Positions 7,902-16,196 are shown, counted from the first letter of the stretch. The stretch: DNA of 64,000 nucleotides from Cyanobacteria bacterium SZAS-4 (GCA_018266255.1 JAFEAT010000013.1:1-64000), one strand, 5' to 3'. Numbers and translations: made by a program. Notes: generated by a model not told the origin, from the letters alone.

Positions 7902-8684
7902 TTAACGGCTATCGGTCGACTTGCCGTGCATCAAACGTAATAGCCCTTCCACAATACTCCAGGGGTGAGGCGGGCAGCCAGGTATAAACAAGTCGACGGG
8001 CAAGACTGCCGCCACACCATTAGCCTCGGTGTAACCGTCTCTGTGCACACCGCCGGAACAGGCGCACGTACCAACCGCCACAACCTTCCGAGGTTCAGAC
8101 ATGGCCATGTAACAAGACTTGAGTGCTTCGTGCATGGAGCGGGGCACAGGCCCCGTCACAAGCAACACATCAGCAAACCTCGGCGAAGCCACAATCGATA
8201 TGCCAAATCTCTCCATATCGAAAATTGGATTTGTACACGCCGATATTTCAAGGTCGCAGGCACTGCAGCCAGTAGAAACTACCCGACATGCTATCGATCG
8301 TCCAAATATATTATCTGTCTCGGATACCTTAATTGAAGTCACCAGATCGGATGACGTCGCGGTTGACAAAATCAACTCGCTCAACTGGCTGCGAGCCGTT
8401 TTGACCGTATCATTCCGCACTATTGTTCCTGTCGGACACTGTGAAATACACAATGAACAGTTTATACACGCGCTCAGGTCTATATCCACATTTCGCTTTA
8501 TTCCCTCGTCGCTGTAAATCGAAATAGCATTCGTCGGGCAAAGGTCTCGACAAGTTTCGCACTGAGGAGCACATTCTTTCTCAGTTAGTTTGGGTAACGA
8601 GCGCGTCTCCGCAGGCAGAGTCGGCGGAATCTCTTTTATCGTCACCACATTCTCTTTCAGCAAATAAGCAAGCAACTTCAGCAT
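7902..8684 (-). CDS. ehrS: Ehr/Hyf-type small subunit fused to a 2x[4Fe-4S] ferredoxin domain
   Basis: The 260-aa protein joins two modules. Residues about 35-105 are a ferredoxin-type domain with two cluster motifs (CETCRDLCP and CINCSLCISQCP). Residues about 110-255 are a NuoB/HycG-like small subunit with the proximal cluster cysteines in STGCSACDLE, VGTCACSGGV and PGCPPHP. In E. coli Hyf/Hyc the ferredoxin (HyfH/HycF) and small subunit (HyfI/HycG) are separate. The protein should pass electrons to or from the large subunit at the inner face of the membrane. It is the last gene of a six-gene operon, 9 bp after ehrL, with GAGGT before its ATG. Confidence 0.85.
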   Translation of the reverse strand: MLKLLAYLLKENVVTIKEIPPTLPAETRSLPKLTEKECAPQCETCRDLCPTNAISIYSDEGIKRNVDIDLSACINCSLCISQCPTGTIVRNDTVKTARSQLSELILSTATSSDLVTSIKVSETDNIFGRSIACRVVSTGCSACDLEISACTNPIFDMERFGISIVASPRFADVLLVTGPVPRSMHEALKSCYMAMSEPRKVVAVGTCACSGGVHRDGYTEANGVAAVLPVDLFIPGCPPHPWSIVEGLLRLMHGKSTDSR

Positions 8685-8693
8685 ACTAATACC

Positions 8694-10172
8694 TCACAGA
8701 TCGTGACCGCCGTATGACAGCGCGAAACTTTTGTTGCACAGTGGAAAGTCAGCCAGAAGATTGCTTCTTACGGCAATTGCAAGCGCGGTCCAGTTGTTGA
8801 CACTGGCATCCTTGATTGCATACCGTTTTAACTTTCCAAATTCGTCCGTGCAGGCCATGTGAATCAGCTCACCACGGTGCGACTCAACAACGCCAATTCC
8901 AAAACTATTAGCGGGCAGATCTCTTGGCAGATTTCGAAACACTGAACCTGCTGGCATGGAATCTATGAAAGATTGAATAATATTCAAACTGGATTTAACC
9001 TCGGCAATTCTTACTTTCGTGCGTGAGAGCACATCTCCGCCACTTTCACTATTTACTGCCAGGCTGACTTGAGGATAGATACCGTGAGGGAAGTGCTGAC
9101 GTACGTCATACACAAGGTCGCTGGCTCGGGCGGTTGGACCAGTCAATCCGAAGTCCGCGGCCAGCCGTCTGGATACGCGACCAATTTTATCCAGGCGATC
9201 GATCGCTACTTGATTGGATAGCAGCGCGTTTAAAGGAGATAGAATTTTGTTCTGTAATTGAGCGGTCAACGTTTGCAGCTGCAACAGGTGATTGTCTGGG
9301 TCTAAGAGCACTCCTCCCGGACAAACAAATCCGCGCATCAATCTACTGCCGCAGATAAGCTCGCCCATCTGCAAGGCCACGCCACGTAATCGACTCAGCG
9401 TCGCCGCTACACCAAGGTAACCAATGTCTCCGGCCAATCCACCCAGGTCACTGATGTGCATCGCAACTCGCTCGACTTCCAGGGCCAAACTGCGCAAGTA
9501 AAGTGCGCGGTCAGGCACTTCAATGTCACACAGATCTTCAATTGCCGTTGCATGAGCAAGGGCATAGGCAACGGCGCTATCGCTGGCAACCGCTTCGGCT
9601 ATAAAGCGCTGCTTACTCAAAGGAGTTTCGACTATTCGTTTTTCCACCCCTCGATGCAAGTAGCCCAGGCGGATCTCGAGATTGTATACAACTTCGCCAA
9701 GACAACTGAAGCGAAAATGTCCGGGCTCGATGATACCGGCATGAATGGGTCCGACCGGCACTTCATAAATGCCACTACCGCTGACTTTCATCGGAGTGTG
9801 ACTTCGATGAGGAAATGCTGAATCCTCCAGAGCTCCTGGTACAAGTGGAAAGAATGATTCTCGAAAAGCTTGGTGCAACAAATTGTGCTTCAAACGCGGA
9901 TGACCGACTGGAAACAGACCAAACATGTCCCACACAGATCTCTCCTGCCAGTGAGCCTGTGCAATGTGAGGGGTTAGAGATTGATAGCGATTCGACTGCA
10001 GTGGAGTGTGCCAAAGTTCCGCTTCACCAGAAACCGTATGCAGTATCAAAGTGATCAGCTGCGCACCATCGATGGACGTAATTAATCCAAGCCGGGTACC
10101 AGGTTGATGCAAGCGCTCCTGGAGCATGGCAGCTCTGTCGATATCGAGTACAGTTAGTTCCTTCAGTCTCAA
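8694..10172 (-). CDS. ehrL: Ehr-type large subunit (hydrogenase-like, no Ni-site cysteines)
   Basis: The N-terminal third (about 1-120) is NuoC/HycE-N like (ERSVWDMFGLFPVGHP). The rest is NuoD/HycE like (VPVGPIHAGIIEPGHFRFS; YLHRGVEKRIVE; EVERVAMHISDLGGLAGDIGY). A catalytic NiFe large subunit carries two CxxC motifs, in the RVCGIC and DPCxxC contexts. Here the first region reads RFIAEAVASDSAVAYA and the protein ends FPLCNKSFALSYGGHDL, with no CxxC anywhere. A NiFe centre is therefore not expected. This matches Ehr complexes, and the real substrate is unknown. The frame is open to 10232, but TTG 10172 overlaps the ehrD stop (TTGA) and has GGAG 5 nt upstream. Confidence 0.88.
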   Translation of the reverse strand: MRLKELTVLDIDRAAMLQERLHQPGTRLGLITSIDGAQLITLILHTVSGEAELWHTPLQSNRYQSLTPHIAQAHWQERSVWDMFGLFPVGHPRLKHNLLHQAFRESFFPLVPGALEDSAFPHRSHTPMKVSGSGIYEVPVGPIHAGIIEPGHFRFSCLGEVVYNLEIRLGYLHRGVEKRIVETPLSKQRFIAEAVASDSAVAYALAHATAIEDLCDIEVPDRALYLRSLALEVERVAMHISDLGGLAGDIGYLGVAATLSRLRGVALQMGELICGSRLMRGFVCPGGVLLDPDNHLLQLQTLTAQLQNKILSPLNALLSNQVAIDRLDKIGRVSRRLAADFGLTGPTARASDLVYDVRQHFPHGIYPQVSLAVNSESGGDVLSRTKVRIAEVKSSLNIIQSFIDSMPAGSVFRNLPRDLPANSFGIGVVESHRGELIHMACTDEFGKLKRYAIKDASVNNWTALAIAVRSNLLADFPLCNKSFALSYGGHDL

Positions 10173-11599
10173 AGTGTCTCCAAAATTATTTGTGCCAGTC
10201 CTGTCACACCAAGCATTAGGGAACAAAAACACAAAAGTATAGGGACAAGAACAGAACTGAAAGGCAGAGATAGTTTGTTCACCTGTTTAGGTGACCCCAG
10301 AACCATATTTAGAACGTGTACGCTGATGGCTACAAAACTCAACGCCAGTGACAAGATCAAAACTACTGCGCAAAGTACTTGAGCTGAATCTGAAGCTTTC
10401 AGAAGTATCAGCCACTCTGATATAAAAGAGCCGAATGGAGGCATTCCAGTCAGCGCCGCAGCCGCCAATACCAGTGTAAAAGCTAAAGCAGGGGAACTTG
10501 TCAGCACTCCCCGAATTTGTGACACGTCTTTTGACCCATTGAGCTGAATGATGTTGCCGGATAAAAGAAACAACGCGACTTTGGCTAAACTGTGATTTAC
10601 GGCTTGCAAGAAAAAAAGCGATGGCGCACCTAGTCCGATTGCAGACAGCATGATGCCGACATTTTCAATACTCGAATACGCCCACAATCTCTTAAGTCCC
10701 ATCTGATTGACAAGAAAGAGACTCGATGTCAGCGTCGTGAGAGCACCCCAAATTATTGGCACTTCTGTTGCAAGTACGGCGTGATCAGTATGTTTGACTA
10801 GTTCTGTCAATCGACAAATAGCAAAAAGGGAGCAGTTCAGAAGACTGCCAGATAGCATGGCCGAAGCCGGCGCGGGAGCTTCCGAGTGCGCATCAGGCAG
10901 CCAGGTATGCAAGGGAAAAAGTCCCGCTTTCGTGCCGTAACCAAGTAAACAAAAGATATAACCTAACTGGACAAACTTCGGCTGCAACTGTTTGGCCGAA
11001 TTTGTCAGCATGCGGATATCCAAAGTACCCGCTGAACTATAAAATTGACTTGAAGCAAAAAAGAGAATCGTGCCCAGCAAAGCGAAAGCGATACCAACGC
11101 TGCAAACAATTAGGTACTTCCACGTAGCTTCCAATGCATGTTTGTCTCGACCGTAATAAACCAGAGCCGCGGAAAACAAAGTCGTCGCTTCTATGGCAAT
11201 CCACATAAATCCTAGATTCTCAGAAATAAAAACAAAATCCATTGCGCATAAAAAGAGCGCCGCATAAAAATAGAACCAACTCTCATTTCTTGGTTCGGTC
11301 AACCGACCTAACTTGTCTTCGTTTCTGAAAAACAGAGCTGCATGACTAAATGAACTTGCCGCCACCACGTTTGTCAGAATGACAAAAGATGCAGACAATC
11401 TGTCTATGCCAAAGTCAGTAAACAGACTTACCGAGCTGTTACCTCGATAGAAGACTGGAGCCGTTATAAACAGCACTATAATAAGCTTTAGCCAAATCAA
11501 TCCAGTTATTGAAATTCTTAGTGTCGAGTTAGGAACGCGAAAAGCACAGAGCAGACAGATAGCCAGTGGAATGAGAGAAATAGAGAGTAGTTCAAACAT
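10169..11599 (-). CDS. ehrD: NuoN/HyfF-like membrane subunit
   Basis: The 476-aa polytopic protein of the Mrp/NuoN antiporter family has about 14 membrane helices. Family-defining ion-path residues are visible: Glu in FMWIAIEATTLFSAALVYYG, Lys in GYGTKAGLFPLHTWLPDAH, and the following SEAPAPASAMLSG loop. Further on are a WAYSSIENVG motif and GMPPFGSFISEW. It probably forms one proton or sodium path in the Ehr membrane arm. It starts 3 bp after ehrC and its TGA overlaps the ehrL TTG, showing translational coupling. Confidence 0.9.
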   Translation of the reverse strand: MFELLSISLIPLAICLLCAFRVPNSTLRISITGLIWLKLIIVLFITAPVFYRGNSSVSLFTDFGIDRLSASFVILTNVVAASSFSHAALFFRNEDKLGRLTEPRNESWFYFYAALFLCAMDFVFISENLGFMWIAIEATTLFSAALVYYGRDKHALEATWKYLIVCSVGIAFALLGTILFFASSQFYSSAGTLDIRMLTNSAKQLQPKFVQLGYIFCLLGYGTKAGLFPLHTWLPDAHSEAPAPASAMLSGSLLNCSLFAICRLTELVKHTDHAVLATEVPIIWGALTTLTSSLFLVNQMGLKRLWAYSSIENVGIMLSAIGLGAPSLFFLQAVNHSLAKVALFLLSGNIIQLNGSKDVSQIRGVLTSSPALAFTLVLAAAALTGMPPFGSFISEWLILLKASDSAQVLCAVVLILSLALSFVAISVHVLNMVLGSPKQVNKLSLPFSSVLVPILLCFCSLMLGVTGLAQIILETL

Positions 11600-11602
11600 G
11601 CT

Positions 11603-12253
11603 TTAGTCTCGCAGGTCTTTTAACTGCGCAATATCGATATGTTCGAAGTTCTTTTGAATCTTGAAAATGAGCAGTCCTGCCACCATCACAGCCACCAACA
11701 AATCAAGGAGTATACCCATCTCTACCATGAGAGGCATCCCTCTTGTTTGAGTCAAGGCAAACGTGTAAATGCCATTTTCGATCACAAGAAATCCGACAAC
11801 TTGACTGATAGCCAATCTTCTCGCCAACATCAAGATTAAACCAGAGAGTAATAAGGAAATCCCAGCGGAAGCGCCTGGCCACGAGTGCCCCGCAGCGTGG
11901 GAAACAGGAATTTCCTTTGCTAGAGCAAAGCTTAAAACAAAGAGAATCAAGCACAAATGCATTGACAACGGAGCCGGAAGAAAACTTCCTATATCACGTT
12001 GAGCCATGAGCTTATCACTGATCCATGACAGAAATAGCGGCACTGTGAAGGCCTTAAAACAGAAGATCAAAAGAGCAATTACGTACAATTCCCGATCGCC
12101 GGTGATACCACCCATGAAGGCAGTTGCAAGAGCAATCAAAACAGTTTCAATAGCAAACAGTCCGAGATTGACGCTCAGGTGCAAGGAACCTAAAGTCAAA
12201 CAAGCGACCAGAGCAGCCATGAGCAAACAGAGTTCAGGAGCGGATAAATTCAT
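11603..12253 (-). CDS. ehrC: HyfE-like membrane subunit
   Basis: The 216-aa hydrophobic protein has about seven helices. The N-terminal part is NuoJ-like and the C-terminal part NuoK-like (VVGFLVIENGIYTFALTQ, with the Glu of NuoK-type subunits). HyfE/HycD-region subunits of group 4 hydrogenases have this layout and link the antiporter-like subunits. Its ATG overlaps the ehrB stop as ATGA, and it ends 3 bp before ehrD. Confidence 0.85.
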   Translation of the reverse strand: MNLSAPELCLLMAALVACLTLGSLHLSVNLGLFAIETVLIALATAFMGGITGDRELYVIALLIFCFKAFTVPLFLSWISDKLMAQRDIGSFLPAPLSMHLCLILFVLSFALAKEIPVSHAAGHSWPGASAGISLLLSGLILMLARRLAISQVVGFLVIENGIYTFALTQTRGMPLMVEMGILLDLLVAVMVAGLLIFKIQKNFEHIDIAQLKDLRD

Positions 12254-13182
12254 AAAGATGTATTACCTGCCATTGCCACAAAAACAGAAATCAGACTCAC
12301 GGTCACAATGTAGGCTACGAACTCTGGCACCTTTCGCCATTGCAGCTTAACCACCAGACTCTCAAGAATGCCCACAAAAATCGCCATCAAGAGCACACCT
12401 ATCAAAACCAAAAGTTCTTGTTGGAATGGCGCCAGCGTGGCAAATCCAGCCCAGATTCTCAGATAGCATTGAGCCGACAGAGCTAAAAACAGAGTTAGTT
12501 TCAACATGCGTGTAAACTCGAGCAAGAACAGGTTTCTGGCTGATGCTTCAAGCGTCATTGCCTCGTGAATCATTGTCAACTCCAAATGAGTCGTAGGATC
12601 GTCAACTGGCATTCTGCCGAGTTCCGCGAGGCTAGTAAGAAAAATAGAAGTTCCCGCGCAAAACCAGACCAGAGAAACGGTGGAGAAGTGACTGAACGAA
12701 AAAATAGCACCAAGATCAGTACTGTTAGCAATAATCGACAGGGACACAAGTGCCAGACACAGCGCCGGTTCCACAAGCAGATTCAATGTTACATCTCGAC
12801 TGGCCCCAAAAGCTCCGAAAGCTGACCCACTGTCCATCGCTCCCAGCAGGGTAAAAAAACGCTCAAGGGCGAAGAGATATATAACAGTAAATATATCTGC
12901 ATGAGGAGACCATGGTTTGATCGGCACCCATGGGATAAACCAAGCTAGTGCAAATGTGGTTGACAGTCCGACAACCGTAGATAATCTGAAGACACCACAC
13001 ATAGTGTCACTCAATGTCTCTCTCTTTTTAGTCAGCCTATGAAGGTCGAAAAATGGCTGCCAAACAGCAGGTCCCACTCTATTTTGTAGTCGCGCTTTTG
13101 TTTTGCGCACTACGCCCAAGCAAAGAGGCGGAAATATAATCACCGTCAAAAGATAACTGCTCCAGGTTGCAATGCTACTCAA
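12250..13182 (-). CDS. ehrB: NuoH/HyfC-like membrane subunit
   Basis: The 310-aa NuoH-family protein anchors the soluble arm to the membrane arm. Visible motifs are KARLQNRVGPAVWQPFFDL near the N-terminus, SLAELGRMPVDDPTTHLELT with the conserved acidic loop, and the MIHEAM segment. About eight helices. The open frame reaches 13224, but TTG 13182 overlaps the ehrA stop as TTGA and has AGGAG 7 nt upstream, so it is preferred. It is coupled at both ends to its neighbours. Confidence 0.9.
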   Translation of the reverse strand: MSSIATWSSYLLTVIIFPPLCLGVVRKTKARLQNRVGPAVWQPFFDLHRLTKKRETLSDTMCGVFRLSTVVGLSTTFALAWFIPWVPIKPWSPHADIFTVIYLFALERFFTLLGAMDSGSAFGAFGASRDVTLNLLVEPALCLALVSLSIIANSTDLGAIFSFSHFSTVSLVWFCAGTSIFLTSLAELGRMPVDDPTTHLELTMIHEAMTLEASARNLFLLEFTRMLKLTLFLALSAQCYLRIWAGFATLAPFQQELLVLIGVLLMAIFVGILESLVVKLQWRKVPEFVAYIVTVSLISVFVAMAGNTSL

Positions 13183-15146
13183 AATGCAACTCCTAAAAGC
13201 AGGAGAATGATTAGAGTCGAGCAAACGTAGAGAAGGTAGATATGTATGCTGCCTGCTTGCAGCCGAGCAATCGACCTGGACGACACATTGACCATGGCAA
13301 GCAACGGCGCATAGACTTTTGTTTCCAGAATCGAAATGATTCGAGTCTCAACATGTATTCGTTCAGGGAAATGACGTCTGTCAGCTCCGTCAATTTTGGA
13401 CAGGTTGTGATAGCGAAGCAGGGGTCGAAAAATTCTAGCGGACGGTTGAGCAAATGAATCGGCAGTAACTTGTGCTTTAGGGCTTAAACTGCCGTAACCG
13501 CAATCCCAGGTTACATACTTTCGTGTTTTCACTGGATGCAAAAAGAGGAAATAGCAGGCCAGGCTGGTGCCAATTAAGGTAATAACAATGAAAGAAGTCG
13601 GAAGACTGACTTCGACCCGCACTGTCGGCAAACCACTGCTTGCCAGGGCTGAACCAACGCTCGTTAGCATCGCATTTGCAAACAGTCCAGACAGAACACA
13701 GCATGAAGCTAAGAAAACCAGGGCAACTGACATAGCAATGGAGCGCTCACTTGCCTCAGCGGCGTTGGTGCTGCGTGCCTTCCCTAAAAACGCAACTGCT
13801 AATGCTTTTACCAGTGCAGAAAGAATTAGCGCTCCCACTGCTGAAAGCAAACAGATTGACAATACGCTGGCGGTCTTTTCCAAAATAGCGCCTTTCACGC
13901 ATATATTTTGAAAAAGCGCTTGGTAGAGCAACCATTTGCCAGGAAAGCCGTTGAGCGGAGGTAAGGCGCACGCGGCCAAACATGCAACTGTCATACAAAT
14001 CCACGTCGTGGGCATTTGTTTGGCCAGTCCACCAAGATATTCCAGGTCCAAACGCCCAGCAGATTTCTCAATTGCGCCGGTGCCGAGAAACAGCAGCGAT
14101 TTAAACAATCCGTGGTTCAAACAATGCACGATGGCGGCAACAAGAGCCATATGCGCGATTAACACTTGCTTGTTCGAACTTGCATTCAAGCTGAATGCAA
14201 TGCAAATCAGAATCAGTCCCAAATTTTCAATGCTTGAGTAGGCAATTAGCTTCTTAAGATTGTTTTGCACAAGCGCAAACAGAACTCCCCAGAACGCTGT
14301 AATGCAGCCTAATACGAACGCCGTCCAGATCACGTAAGGTGAATTTAGATGACCCATCACCAGAATCCTCACCAGCGCAAGCATGGCAACTTTGCTCATA
14401 AAGCCGCTCATAAAGGCTGATGAGGTAGACGGGGCCGCTGAATATGCATACGGAAGCCAAAGATGAAAGGGCCAGATGCCTGCCTTTATGCACAGTCCAG
14501 TAAGTATCAAGAAAGCCGGCCAATACGTCGAAGGACGTGAAAAGTCCCAGTTGACGAAAATCCAACTATTCGTCAAAACGTGCATCCACAAAAAACCTGC
14601 ACAGAGAACAGCACTCGCTATGCGAGTCGCACCCAGATAAATCAAAGCAGCTTTGCGCACTTTCTTCTGAAGATGATCGCTTGCTACAAGAGCAGCAGAA
14701 GAAAGTGCCATGATCTCCCAAAAAACAAGAAAACAGATGGCATCGGCGCTAACCACAACTAACAACAAAGAGACCGCCAGGAGAAAAAAAGAGACCCAAT
14801 ACTGTCCTTTATGAATATTGTTGTATTGCTGTAAGTAGTCCGGACTAAAAATTGCAATTGCTATCGTCACGGCCGAGAACAGAAAGATAAATAGACGTGC
14901 CAGATCGTCGCAGCGGAAGTTAAGCGAAAAAACGCCTAACAAAAATGGCGGCGTATAGGTAAGCTCCGTTCCCCACGTTATCGTGGCCCACACCATGACA
15001 CTGAGGGAGAGAAGACAGAGCAGTGCACTAGCGATCTTGCTCGAGAAGTCTCGCATTAAGGCAATTGCGAAAAGGCAACTTGTTGCTGAGGCAATTGCTG
15101 CACAGTATAGAAGTTGCTCAAATTCCGATGAAGACGAAAACTGCAC
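13179..15146 (-). CDS. ehrA: NuoL/HyfB-like membrane subunit
   Basis: This is the largest membrane subunit, about 655 aa with some 16 helices. Ion-path residues are seen as Glu in LVFWEIMALSSAALVASDH and Lys in LCIKAGIWPFHLWLPYAYSA. IAYSSIENLGLI and PPLNGFPGKW are also present. The C-terminal soluble loop KYVTWDCGYG is a HycC/HyfB hallmark. It is the first gene of the ehrABCDLS operon. The frame is open to a TTG at 15203, but that codon lies inside a long palindrome and lacks a ribosome site. GTG 15146 with GGAG 13 nt upstream is preferred, with some doubt. Confidence 0.88.
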   Translation of the reverse strand: MQFSSSSEFEQLLYCAAIASATSCLFAIALMRDFSSKIASALLCLLSLSVMVWATITWGTELTYTPPFLLGVFSLNFRCDDLARLFIFLFSAVTIAIAIFSPDYLQQYNNIHKGQYWVSFFLLAVSLLLVVVSADAICFLVFWEIMALSSAALVASDHLQKKVRKAALIYLGATRIASAVLCAGFLWMHVLTNSWIFVNWDFSRPSTYWPAFLILTGLCIKAGIWPFHLWLPYAYSAAPSTSSAFMSGFMSKVAMLALVRILVMGHLNSPYVIWTAFVLGCITAFWGVLFALVQNNLKKLIAYSSIENLGLILICIAFSLNASSNKQVLIAHMALVAAIVHCLNHGLFKSLLFLGTGAIEKSAGRLDLEYLGGLAKQMPTTWICMTVACLAACALPPLNGFPGKWLLYQALFQNICVKGAILEKTASVLSICLLSAVGALILSALVKALAVAFLGKARSTNAAEASERSIAMSVALVFLASCCVLSGLFANAMLTSVGSALASSGLPTVRVEVSLPTSFIVITLIGTSLACYFLFLHPVKTRKYVTWDCGYGSLSPKAQVTADSFAQPSARIFRPLLRYHNLSKIDGADRRHFPERIHVETRIISILETKVYAPLLAMVNVSSRSIARLQAGSIHIYLLYVCSTLIILLLLGVAF

Positions 15147-15180
15147 GAGTGCACCAAGACTCCATAACTCTTTTAGTGTA

Positions 15181-15210
15181 TGCGTAATTGCACAAATATG
15201 CAATTACGCA
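15181..15210. promoter_or_regulatory. perfect 11-8-11 inverted repeat (operator candidate)
   Basis: TGCGTAATTGC (15181-15191) and GCAATTACGCA (15200-15210) are exact reverse complements with an 8-bp spacer. The site lies between the Ehr operon and the divergent small ORF/ArsR pair, where an ArsR-type dimer would be expected to bind. That the neighbouring ArsR proteins bind it is inference. Confidence 0.65.
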
Positions 15211-15262
15211 ATTATGATAGTCTTAACACAGCGTTATTCGTTTAAATTACAGGAGTCCGCCA

Positions 15263-15412
15263 TTGAAAGCACTTTACTACGTGCAAAGCCTCGGCGGTTG
15301 CATTAATGATGCAAGCATTGAGTTGTTGATACGCATTCACTCCTGGATCATCAATGCTCAAAATGAGGTTGCTACTTTTGATGCTGACACAAAATCATTC
15401 TGGGTAAAGTAA
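15263..15412 (+). CDS. 49-aa small protein coupled to ArsR gene
   Basis: A TTG start is preceded by AGGAG (15251-15255) at 7 nt. The 49-codon frame ends in TAA that overlaps the next gene's ATG as TAATG. The product contains ALYYVQSLGGCIND and an amphipathic ELLIRIHSWIINA helix, and no family is recognised. The good ribosome site and one-base overlap with the ArsR gene argue for translation, either as a real small protein or as a leader that couples ArsR synthesis. It is transcribed divergently from the Ehr operon. Confidence 0.55.
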   Translation: MKALYYVQSLGGCINDASIELLIRIHSWIINAQNEVATFDADTKSFWVK

Positions 15413-15732
15413 TGACGGAATCAATGGTCAACTTCACAGCACAACTTTTCAAAGCTGTTTCGACCCCGCTACGCATTCGGATTCTCAATGAGTTGAGAGG
15501 TGACGAATTAACGGTTTCGGAAATAGGTGCAAGGCTGAAAGTTGGATTGCCTAGTCTCTCTCAGCAGCTATCTGTCCTACGTGCTAAAAACCTCGTCGGA
15601 ACACGAAAACACGGAAGCAATATATTTTACTCTTGCAAAGACAAAACGATCTTCCGATTACTTGATGTAGCCAAAAAGATATTTGATAACCATCTGGTTG
15701 ATGTAGAGAGAACTCTTAGAGAAATTCGATAA
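15412..15732 (+). CDS. ArsR-family regulator beside Ehr operon
   Basis: The 106-aa winged-helix regulator has FKAVSTPLRIRILNELR, LTVSEIGARLKV, recognition helix LPSLSQQLSVL and wing TRKHGSNIFYSC. It lacks the ArsR/SmtB metal motif. It overlaps the upstream 49-aa ORF and is convergent with the ArsR gene at 15751 (18 bp between stops). Its position opposite the Ehr operon and next to the 15181-15210 palindrome makes it the prime candidate to regulate that operon (inference). Confidence 0.85.
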   Translation: MTESMVNFTAQLFKAVSTPLRIRILNELRGDELTVSEIGARLKVGLPSLSQQLSVLRAKNLVGTRKHGSNIFYSCKDKTIFRLLDVAKKIFDNHLVDVERTLREIR

Positions 15733-15750
15733 GATTCGATCGTTTCATCG

Positions 15751-16128
15751 TCACTGCAGGTGGTTCAATGTTTCTTGAATATCGACGAGATGGTTGTTAA
15801 AGATTTCTTTGGCCACATCTAACAATTCAAAAACTGTGCGATCGCTGCATGAGTAGTGGATACTTGTTCCCTGTCGTCTTGCGATAACCAGTTTTTTTCC
15901 CTTCAGAATGGCTAGCTGCTGAGAGATATTCGGCAGTTCTATGTCCAGACGGTCTCGTATCTCCGAAACTGTCAACTCCTCATCGCGTAACTCATCCAAA
16001 ATTCTAATGCGAATCGGATTAGCCAGCGCCTTAAAAAACTCGGCTTTGAATTCTGTCAACTTCTCTCTAGAGACCGCAGCCGCTGCTCCGGCTGACAACT
16101 TTTTAGCTCGACGACGATTTGGAGACAT
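15751..16128 (-). CDS. ArsR-family regulator, paralogue
   Basis: The 125-aa protein has a basic N-terminus (NRRRAKKLSAGAAAA), then FKALANPIRIRILDELR, LTVSEIRDRLDI, recognition helix LPNISQQLAIL and wing ARRQGTSIHYSC. It is nearer to the ArsR protein at 341 than to the one at 15412. The two neighbouring ArsR genes are convergent. A short palindrome TGCAAggtTTGCA at 16197-16209, about 70 bp upstream of the start, may be its operator. No metal-binding Cys pair. Confidence 0.85.
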   Translation of the reverse strand: MSPNRRRAKKLSAGAAAAVSREKLTEFKAEFFKALANPIRIRILDELRDEELTVSEIRDRLDIELPNISQQLAILKGKKLVIARRQGTSIHYSCSDRTVFELLDVAKEIFNNHLVDIQETLNHLQ

Positions 16129-16196
16129 TCTGCCCTGCTTTCCTAAAAACTTTCGACCTTCATTTCCAACTATAATGTAAAACTAACCAATCAGAG

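Noticed and set aside
7902..15203. Group 4 NiFe hydrogenase (Hyf/Hyc formate hydrogenlyase)
   Set aside because: Gene order fits, but the large subunit lacks both CxxC motifs needed for the NiFe centre, and no formate dehydrogenase or maturation genes are present.
7902..15203. Partial complex I (Nuo)
   Set aside because: The NuoC/NuoD-like parts are fused, the small subunit carries a ferredoxin domain, and the GPIHAGIIEPGHFRF signature and KYVTWDCGYG loop are hydrogenase type; Nuo E, F and G are absent.
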